Part shown: positions 1 through 4,088 of the stretch, piece by piece | Numbering within the stretch: position 1 is the first letter of the stretch | Layout: each line of letters opens with the position of its first letter | Source of the DNA: Candidatus Sumerlaeota bacterium | GTDB taxonomy: Bacteria; UBP6; UBA1177 | Reading direction: 5' to 3' | DNA: 6,508 nt | NCBI GenBank assembly: GCA_007136595.1 | Contig: SLGQ01000202.1 | Coordinates: 1 to 6,508 of the forward strand | The notes under the pieces: model-generated | The model's database searches: none | Seen by the model: the letters and a program-made list of their open reading frames with translations, nothing else | What the model was told of the DNA's origin: nothing | Program-made: the position numbers and the translations under genes

Positions 1-12
1 ACCATTGAAAAT

Positions 13-40
13 TTGACAAAACAAAAATTTCTATTATCAT
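13..40 (+). promoter_or_regulatory. sigma70-like promoter of the J-like/TPR gene
   Basis: A perfect -35 box TTGACA (13-18) is followed after 16 bases by TATCAT (35-40), a five-of-six match to the -10 consensus, in AT-rich DNA. Transcription would start near 47, giving a leader of about 26 bases before the GTG at 73. An overlapping TATTAT (32-37) is a poorer choice because its spacer would be only 13 bases. Confidence 0.65.
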
Positions 41-72
41 ATTTCTAATGTGTTGGAAAAGAGGGTTCCACA

Positions 73-1200
73 GTGAGTAAAAAAATCAGGATAAAGTTGA
101 AAGATTCTTCTTTGATGGGGATAAGCTCTTCTAAAGAAGCCTTTATTTCGTCTAAGATCACAGATATGTGGCAGGATGCGGAAAAAGTGTATGAAAATGT
201 GAGAACCGCAGTTAAAAGGGACGAATTCTATTCAATTTTAGATCTATTCAATTCAAGAGGTGCAATTGACAAGGTGGTTGAGTCGGTTGTCAACATTGAT
301 AGAAGTCAGTTTTCGCTCAGCGGGCACGAAGATGTCAGAGATTATGGCAATATCAGGTTCGATGAAAGAGAGCTTTGTGATGTTCCCGAGCTGCCTCTGA
401 ATTTAAAAAAGGAGATACTTTTTCTTTTTTATTACGGGAAAAGCCTTGATCTTTATAAAATTGTAAACATTTCAAACGGACTGGAATCTTCTGATAAAGA
501 TGTGGAGTTTGCATGTGCAAAATACAGGAAAATGTTTGCTGTCAGAAACTTTGAAGGGATAGAACTTGGGAGTTACGGTAAAAAACTTGAAAAAGTGAGA
601 GAGATATTAAGGCGGGCGTATCAACTTGAAGATCCCGGTATCAGAAAAGATTATGACTTATATCTCAAGGCAAACACTGAAAAAGCTTCAGGTTCCAGAA
701 AACCGTTGAAGCAAGATAGAGAATCTTCCTTGGAAGATACAGCTTTTGAACATTTTTTAAGTGCAATGAAGTATCTTGCTGAAAATGATATTGAAAAAGC
801 ATACAGAGATATCCAGGTTTCACTTCATGTTGACCCTTCTAATGAAGAGTACCTTAAGCTTAAAGAAGAGGTAGATAATGCCGTAAAAGAGATGAAAGTC
901 AATGTTCTTATGGATGCCATAGAAAATGATGATTCTTTGATCATGGATGAAACAAAACTGGAAAAAGCGATAAACCGGGTTCTTCAGCTTACAGATTCAT
1001 CTCCTCTCATGATGATAAAAATAGCGGAATCGGCTCTCGAAAAAGAGATGCCTGAAATGGTCATAGAGTATGCTTCAAAAGCTGCAAAGATTGATAAAGA
1101 TCTGGAAGAAAAAGCTCAGTCTTTAATAAAAAAAGCCGGGCAAATGAAGTCTGAATTCAGCATAAGCCCTGAAAAAGAAAAGGTGTTTCACATAAAATAA
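73..1200 (+). CDS. Degenerate J-like domain / TPR protein
   Basis: This is a soluble 375-residue protein with no signal peptide or membrane segment. The GTG start is supported by GAGGG at 61-65, seven bases upstream. Residues 1-105 are unassigned. Residues about 108-198 follow the plan of J-domain proteins common in Myxococcota-type genomes: a leader helix (PLNLKKEIL), then YKIVNIS where J domains have YxxLGV, a helix II region, and a closing helix with AYQLEDPGIRKDYD, matching the usual AYxxLSDPxxRxxYD. The HPD tripeptide that stimulates DnaK is absent; the equivalent stretch (about 154-160) reads MFAVRNF. A Lys-rich linker (about 200-218) leads to one recognisable TPR-like helix pair (about 223-256, ending in DPSNEEY), followed by further helical, probably TPR-like repeats to about 356. 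The role is unknown. By family habit it may be a scaffold or protein-interaction module rather than a working co-chaperone. It has its own promoter and no clear operon partner in the window. Confidence 0.8.
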   Translation: MSKKIRIKLKDSSLMGISSSKEAFISSKITDMWQDAEKVYENVRTAVKRDEFYSILDLFNSRGAIDKVVESVVNIDRSQFSLSGHEDVRDYGNIRFDERELCDVPELPLNLKKEILFLFYYGKSLDLYKIVNISNGLESSDKDVEFACAKYRKMFAVRNFEGIELGSYGKKLEKVREILRRAYQLEDPGIRKDYDLYLKANTEKASGSRKPLKQDRESSLEDTAFEHFLSAMKYLAENDIEKAYRDIQVSLHVDPSNEEYLKLKEEVDNAVKEMKVNVLMDAIENDDSLIMDETKLEKAINRVLQLTDSSPLMMIKIAESALEKEMPEMVIEYASKAAKIDKDLEEKAQSLIKKAGQMKSEFSISPEKEKVFHIK

Positions 1201-1255
1201 CTGTCTCTTTAATGGTGTCTGGAGTTTAATTTAACAGTTTTCCCTCTTAAAAATG

Positions 1256-1283
1256 TTGACAAAGAGTCATTTTTAGCCATCAT
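1256..1283 (+). promoter_or_regulatory. putative promoter of the tRNA-tadA-ffs block
   Basis: A perfect TTGACA (1256-1261) is followed after 16 bases by CATCAT (1278-1283), a four-of-six match to the -10 consensus. Transcription would begin near 1290, about 33 bases before the first tRNA. It is the only good promoter seen between the upstream stop codon (1200) and the tRNAs, and no comparable one occurs within the cluster. The -35 box is convincing, the -10 box less so. Confidence 0.5.
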
Positions 1284-1298
1284 TACTCCTGCTTTGTT

Positions 1299-1314
1299 CT
1301 TTAACAAGTTAAAG
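1299..1314. repeat. 16-base dyad upstream of the tRNA cluster
   Basis: CTTTAAC-AA-GTTAAAG is a perfect 7-base inverted repeat around two bases. It lies between the predicted transcription start (about 1290) and the first tRNA (1323). In RNA it could form a small AU-rich hairpin with a CAAG loop in the 5' precursor leader; in DNA it could be a protein-binding site. No T-run follows, so it is not a terminator. Confidence 0.4.
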
Positions 1315-1322
1315 TTTATTGC

Positions 1323-1410
1323 GGAGGAGTGGCCGAGTGGTCGAAGGCGGCGGTCTTGAAAACCGTTGACGTGCAAGCGTCCGTGGGTTCGAATCCTACC
1401 TCCTCCGCCA
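1323..1410 (+). tRNA. tRNA-Ser(UGA)
   Basis: This is a class II tRNA with encoded CCA (1408-1410). The acceptor stem GGAGGAG pairs with CTCCTCC, followed by discriminator G1407. The anticodon loop is CTTGAAA, so the anticodon is TGA, reading UCA and other UCN codons by wobble. A long variable arm is closed by GACG/CGTC, as expected for serine. The two bases before the mature 5' end (GC, 1321-1322) can also pair with G1407-C1408. Confidence 0.96.
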
Positions 1411-1426
1411 TTGCTATTATTACTGC

Positions 1427-1519
1427 GGAGAGGTGACCGAGAGGCTGAAGGTGCTCGCCTGCTAAGCGAGTGTAGTGCTAAACCCGCTACCGAGGGTTCG
1501 AATCCCTCCTTCTCCGCCA
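1427..1519 (+). tRNA. tRNA-Ser(GCU)
   Basis: The acceptor stem GGAGAGG pairs with CTTCTCC (one G-U pair), with discriminator G1516 and encoded CCA 1517-1519. The anticodon stem CTCGC/GCGAG holds the loop CTGCTAA, giving anticodon GCT, which reads AGC and AGU. The variable arm is long, with a 6-bp stem GTAGTG/CGCTAC. It follows the previous tRNA by 16 bases, so the two are almost certainly co-transcribed. It is preceded by GC, which can extend the acceptor stem. Confidence 0.96.
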
Positions 1520-1529
1520 TTTTTTTTAT

Positions 1530-1606
1530 GTGCCCATAGCTCAATTGGATAGAGTGTCTGGCTACGGACCAGAAGGTTGGGGGTTCGACTCCTCCTGGGC
1601 ACGCCA
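1530..1606 (+). tRNA. tRNA-Arg(ACG)
   Basis: The acceptor stem GTGCCCA pairs with TGGGCAC, with discriminator G and encoded CCA (1604-1606). The anticodon stem TCTGG/CCAGA holds the loop CTACGGA, giving anticodon ACG. In bacteria this is the one tRNA whose A34 is normally converted to inosine by TadA, so that it reads CGU, CGC and CGA. The T33-A34-C35-G36 core needed by TadA is present, and G36-G37 fits methylation by TrmD. It sits 10 bases after tRNA-Ser(GCU) and 11 bases before the tadA start codon. Confidence 0.97.
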
Positions 1607-1617
1607 CGACTTAGTGT

Positions 1618-2112
1618 ATGGACAGGGACGAAAAGTATATGAAGCTTGCTCTCGAGCAAGCGAAGTCAGCCTACGATATCAATGAAGTTCCAGTCGGAGC
1701 TGTAGTGGTCTTTGATAATAGAATCATTGGAAAAGGCTTTAACAAAAGAGAATCAGAAAACTCACCTTTATCTCATGCTGAAATAGAAGCGATCCTTGAG
1801 GCGGCAAAAGAACTTAAAAGCTGGCGTCTTGAAAATTGCGAGCTTTTTGTAACACTTGAACCGTGTATAATGTGCAGCGGAGCAATAATTCAGTCAAGGA
1901 TCGAAAGGGTGGTTTTTGGAGCCAGAGACCCTAAAGCAGGTGCCGTTAAATCACTTTATGAACTTCTCGAAGACAGCAGGCTGAATCACAGAGTTATCGT
2001 TGAAGAAGGTGTTATGGCTGAAAGTTGTTCTGAAATATTGACAACTTTTTTCAGAGAGATACGCTCCGGACAAAAACCAAAATGCCGAGACGGGGCGAAA
2101 CCGCTTAATTAA
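1618..2112 (+). CDS. tadA: tRNA-specific adenosine deaminase TadA
   Basis: TadA deaminates A34 of tRNA-Arg(ACG) to inosine in the cytoplasm, an essential step for decoding CGC and CGA in most bacteria. The 164-residue length is typical. The zinc deaminase signature is complete: H53-A54-E55 (zinc ligand and proton-shuttle Glu) and P82-C83-x-x-C86 (two zinc ligands). The family motifs NEVPVGAVVV, YVTLEPC-like FVTLEPC, RVVFGARDPKAGA and the C-terminal FFRE helix are also present. The ATG at 1618 is favoured because the N-terminus (MDRDEKYMKLAL) aligns with the start of Firmicute TadA proteins. The alternative Met8 (1639) would cut into the conserved first helix. No Shine-Dalgarno sequence is seen in the 11 bases between the CCA of tRNA-Arg(ACG) and the ATG. 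The stop is only 8 bases before the next tRNA, so the mRNA is probably cut out of a tRNA precursor. Confidence 0.96.
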   Translation: MDRDEKYMKLALEQAKSAYDINEVPVGAVVVFDNRIIGKGFNKRESENSPLSHAEIEAILEAAKELKSWRLENCELFVTLEPCIMCSGAIIQSRIERVVFGARDPKAGAVKSLYELLEDSRLNHRVIVEEGVMAESCSEILTTFFREIRSGQKPKCRDGAKPLN

Positions 2113-2120
2113 TTTTTTGC

Positions 2121-2212
2121 GGAGAGATGTCCGAGTGGTCGAAGGAGCTTGACTCGAAATCAAGTGGACTCTTTACGGGGTTCCTAGGGTTCGAATCCCT
2201 ATCTCTCCGCCA
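2121..2212 (+). tRNA. tRNA-Ser(CGA)
   Basis: The acceptor stem GGAGAGA pairs with TCTCTCC, with discriminator G2209 and encoded CCA 2210-2212. The anticodon stem CTTGA/TCAAG holds the loop CTCGAAA, giving anticodon CGA for UCG codons. The variable arm is long but its stem is less regular than in the other three. It begins 8 bases after the tadA stop codon with no promoter between, so it is most simply transcribed through tadA. It is preceded by GC at 2119-2120. Confidence 0.95.
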
Positions 2213-2242
2213 TTGTTTCAGGTCTTTTTCATTTGTTGTTGC

Positions 2243-2330
2243 GGAGAGGTGTCCGAGAGGCCGAAGGAGCACGATTGGAAATCGTGTGTAGTTAACGCTA
2301 CCGAGGGTTCGAATCCCTCCTTCTCCGCCA
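2243..2330 (+). tRNA. tRNA-Ser(GGA)
   Basis: The acceptor stem GGAGAGG pairs with CTTCTCC, with discriminator G and encoded CCA (2328-2330). The anticodon stem CACGA/TCGTG holds the loop TTGGAAA, giving anticodon GGA for UCC and UCU. The variable arm has a GTAG/CTAC stem. Its T arm and acceptor stem match those of tRNA-Ser(GCU) (1427-1519), which suggests common descent or gene conversion. It is preceded by GC at 2241-2242. Confidence 0.95.
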
Positions 2331-2340
2331 TTTTTTATTG

Positions 2341-2436
2341 TAGCCGGGAGCTGTACAACGATCCCCGTAAACCCCGTCAGGTCCGAAAGGAAGCAGCGGT
2401 AGCGGAACGATCGTGTGTTGCAGTTATCCCGGCTTT
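2341..2436 (+). ncRNA. ffs: SRP RNA, small 4.5S type
   Basis: This is the RNA of the bacterial signal recognition particle. It binds the Ffh M domain and speeds the Ffh-FtsY interaction during co-translational membrane targeting. The conserved core is unmistakable: GTCAGGTCC (2376-2384), tetraloop GAAA (2385-2388), then GGAAGCAGC (2389-2397). The tetraloop is GNRA class but differs from the usual GGAA. The ends close with a perfect 8-bp helix, AGCCGGGA (2342-2349) with TCCCGGCT (2427-2434), and the arm is continued by CTG/CAG and CAAC/GTTG pairings. At about 95 bases it is the short form without an Alu domain. It starts about 10 bases after tRNA-Ser(GGA) with no promoter between, so it is probably released from a shared precursor. 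Exact ends are estimated from the pairing. Confidence 0.93.
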
Positions 2437-2445
2437 CACTTTTTT
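2427..2445 (+). terminator. likely terminator formed by the SRP RNA 3' end
   Basis: The 3' strand of the GC-rich closing helix of the SRP RNA (TCCCGGCT) is followed by TTCAC and then six T residues (2440-2445). The SRP RNA helix itself would serve as the termination hairpin for the whole block. The five-base gap between stem and T-run is longer than ideal, so the call is tentative. Confidence 0.45.
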
Positions 2446-2466
2446 ATAAGTGTAATAATTTCTATT

Positions 2467-2494
2467 TTGACTTTATTTTAATGTTTGATAATAT
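2467..2494 (+). promoter_or_regulatory. putative promoter of the Cys-rich lipoprotein
   Basis: TTGACT (2467-2472, five of six) is followed after 16 bases by TAATAT (2489-2494, four of six), in AT-rich DNA just after the SRP RNA T-run. Transcription would start near 2501, giving a leader of about 43 bases. Confidence 0.45.
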
Positions 2495-2533
2495 TTATTG
2501 TGAGGATCGTTTTTTACTTTACTAGTCTGTTTT

Positions 2534-2538
2534 GGAGG
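2534..2538 (+). promoter_or_regulatory. ribosome-binding site deciding the lipoprotein start
   Basis: GGAGG lies five bases before the ATG at 2544. An in-frame TTG at 2532 overlaps this site and cannot be the start. Confidence 0.85.
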
Positions 2539-2543
2539 TTTTT

Positions 2544-3314
2544 ATGAAAAAGGGTTTTATTCTCATTTTAATGTTTGTTTTTACTGTTTTCTTTTCCTTC
2601 TCATGTGGTTCTGATGATACGACTGACGATGGGTCGGATAAAGGTGGACAGGAAGATCAGGATGATGATGGTGACGATGGTGACGGTCCGGTTTGCGGAA
2701 ACAGGATCGTTGAAGAAGGGGAAGTGTGTGATGGTGGTGCTTTGGCATGCGGGGAAATTGATGAAAAATATACTTCAGGAATAGCTCTGTGTCTGGAAGA
2801 TTGTTCAGGTTGGGATGAATCTGATTGCAAAGGCGGTGAGAGTGGAAATGGTGAAGTTCCCGTAGCCGAGGTTTTGTGCTGGGATACTTACCTCTGCATA
2901 GAGGGTTGTCATAATAAAGAGGATCCTGCTCAATGCAGAGCTGATTGTCTTGCTATGGCAAGCAATGATGCAAAAAATCTCTATAATACAATGATGGGTT
3001 GTGTCGATTCAAACTGTTCAGGAGCTTCCGACAAAGGTGCGTGTGCACAGGAAAATTGTGCTGATGAAATAAATGCATGTCTTAACCATTTTGAGCCTGC
3101 GGCTCCCGGAACATGCATGGCAATATTTGAATGTCAGCAGAAATGTCCGCAGAATGACCAGGGTTGTTATGAGAGTTGTGTAAATCAGGGAAATCCTCAG
3201 GGACAACAACTATACAATGATTTTGTTAACTGTGCTCAAGCATGTGGTAATGATCAGGCTTGTATTAACGAGCAATGTGCAGAACAGCAGACTGCCTGTA
3301 TGAATGATAAATAA
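2544..3314 (+). CDS. Cys-rich lipoprotein, tandem ten-Cys modules
   Basis: This 256-residue envelope protein has no function I can name. Residues 1-20 are a lipoprotein-type signal (Lys2-Lys3, a hydrophobic core, then SFS before C21). The lipobox is relaxed but the CGSDD context is typical. Residues 22-49 are an Asp/Glu/Gly-rich tether. Residues 51-95 hold six cysteines in a segment reading CGNRIVEEGE.CD and ending DCSGWD, which resembles disulfide-rich repeats in surface proteins of Myxococcota-type bacteria. Residues 112-179 and 191-252 are two modules of ten cysteines each with nearly the same spacing (C-x5-C-x3-C-x6/8-C-x3-C-x17-C-x3/4-C-x5/8-C-x4-C-x6-C), clearly a tandem duplication. 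The total is 27 cysteines, one of them the lipid anchor, leaving an even 26. Pairing into disulfides outside the cytoplasm is inferred. The gene converges on the methyltransferase gene with only three bases between stop codons. Confidence 0.85.
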   Translation: MKKGFILILMFVFTVFFSFSCGSDDTTDDGSDKGGQEDQDDDGDDGDGPVCGNRIVEEGEVCDGGALACGEIDEKYTSGIALCLEDCSGWDESDCKGGESGNGEVPVAEVLCWDTYLCIEGCHNKEDPAQCRADCLAMASNDAKNLYNTMMGCVDSNCSGASDKGACAQENCADEINACLNHFEPAAPGTCMAIFECQQKCPQNDQGCYESCVNQGNPQGQQLYNDFVNCAQACGNDQACINEQCAEQQTACMNDK

Positions 3315-3317
3315 GTT

Positions 3318-3983
3318 TTACTTTCCTTTCTTTTTTGCAGGAGCTTTTTTAGCCGGCTTTGTCGCTTTTTCTTCTTTTTTCTCTTCCGGGATTCTCCAGA
3401 GATAGATCATATATGGGGCACCTTCATATTTTACGGTTACTTCTTTTTCCGGTTCCCAGCTACCCATATCAAAGGCATGGGAAACAATTCTGGCACCCGG
3501 TCTAAGTTGTTTCTTTAAAATAGGTTTAAGTTTGAGGTTTACGCTCGGAAGAAGATAAAGAGTTACAACAGTTGCCTCTGAAACATCAGTTTCAAGAGCA
3601 TTCCCGAGCCTGACAGTAACAAGTTTTTCAACTTTATTCTTTTTGATATTTTCTTTGGAGTCCTCGATCCTATCGGGATCAAGGTCAATTCCGACTCCCC
3701 TTACGCCGTATTTTTTTGCTGCAGTTACAACAATTCTTCCATCTCCGCATCCAAGATCATAAACAACATCTCCTTTTTTTACTTCTGCAAGCTTAAGCAT
3801 TGCCTCAACCACAGGTTGCGGTGTCGGAACATAAGGAACATCAAGTTCAACATCAGATATTGATCTGTAAGCTCTGGTAGGACGAACCTCAACAACAGCT
3901 TCGTCATCTGAAAAAAGAGGTGCACTGAAAAGCACAATAAATACTGCAAAAACAACTTTTACTGAAAAAAAACTTAACTTCAT
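3318..3983 (-). CDS. Class I SAM methyltransferase with signal peptide
   Basis: This is a 221-residue protein. The start at 3983 is chosen because GGAGGA (3996-3991) lies seven bases upstream; an earlier in-frame ATG (3998) overlaps that site. Residues 1-25 look like a cleavable signal peptide or membrane anchor, then DDEAVVEV. From residue 48 the catalytic domain reads DVPYVPTPQPVVEAML, then motif I DLGCGDGR (76-83) for SAM binding, and acidic GIDLD (98-102) for the SAM ribose. Later come TLYLLPSVN (141-149) and a RPGARIVSHAFDMG strand-loop (161-174). The PYVPT start and DLGCGDGR resemble the FAM173/ATPSCKMT lysine methyltransferase group and its bacterial relatives; substrate assignment from this is inference only. 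Residues about 200-221 form a Lys/Ala/Pro tail resembling histone H1 tails. Cytoplasmic SAM and an export-type N-terminus do not fit easily together; an anchor facing the cytoplasm is an alternative. No convincing promoter or terminator is visible. Confidence 0.88.
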   Translation of the reverse strand: MKLSFFSVKVVFAVFIVLFSAPLFSDDEAVVEVRPTRAYRSISDVELDVPYVPTPQPVVEAMLKLAEVKKGDVVYDLGCGDGRIVVTAAKKYGVRGVGIDLDPDRIEDSKENIKKNKVEKLVTVRLGNALETDVSEATVVTLYLLPSVNLKLKPILKKQLRPGARIVSHAFDMGSWEPEKEVTVKYEGAPYMIYLWRIPEEKKEEKATKPAKKAPAKKKGK

Positions 3984-3990
3984 CACCGGA

Positions 3991-3996
3991 TCCTCC
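3991..3996 (-). promoter_or_regulatory. ribosome-binding site deciding the methyltransferase start
   Basis: On the minus strand GGAGGA lies seven bases before the ATG at 3983. The in-frame ATG at 3998 shares bases with this site, so it would add five unlikely residues ahead of the signal peptide. Confidence 0.8.
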
Positions 3997-4088
3997 ATAA
4001 AATAATTCTTTTGCTCTTAGAACTCAAAACAGTAGAGCAGGATAAAACACCTTAATGTAAAAAAATAAAAAATCAAAATTTATAATCG

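Noticed and set aside
1199..1241. AACTGT...ACAGTT pairing after the first gene, followed by TTT
   Set aside because: It has only six pairs with a 29-base loop and a short T stretch; not credible as a terminator.
1209..1659. Two overlapping minus-strand open frames of 132 and 65 codons
   Set aside because: They are antisense to the three tRNAs. Their peptides contain the VEPPTFWS, GFEPS and GGGGRIRTHG strings well known as false proteins translated from reverse-strand tRNA genes.
1951..2163. Minus-strand open frame of 70 codons
   Set aside because: It is antisense to the tadA 3' end and part of tRNA-Ser(CGA), with no recognisable protein features.
2213..2449. Plus-strand open frame of 78 codons
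   Set aside because: It runs through tRNA-Ser(GGA) and the SRP RNA. The peptide GEVSERPKEHD...GSNPSFSA is the typical false translation of a serine tRNA.
2532..2543. TTG start four codons upstream for the lipoprotein
   Set aside because: It overlaps the GGAGG ribosome-binding site that serves the ATG at 2544.
2575..3209. Short frames of 69 (+) and 63 (-) codons within the lipoprotein gene
   Set aside because: They are shadows of the lipoprotein frame, whose cysteine pattern and ribosome-binding site make it the real gene.
3315..3360. Possible bidirectional terminator at the convergent gene ends
   Set aside because: There are T-rich runs and an AGCCGGCT palindrome, but no stem-plus-T-run arrangement on either strand.
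4014..4040. GCTCT...AGAGC inverted repeat between methyltransferase and permease
   Set aside because: It has only five pairs around a 16-base loop with no adjacent T-run; likely chance.
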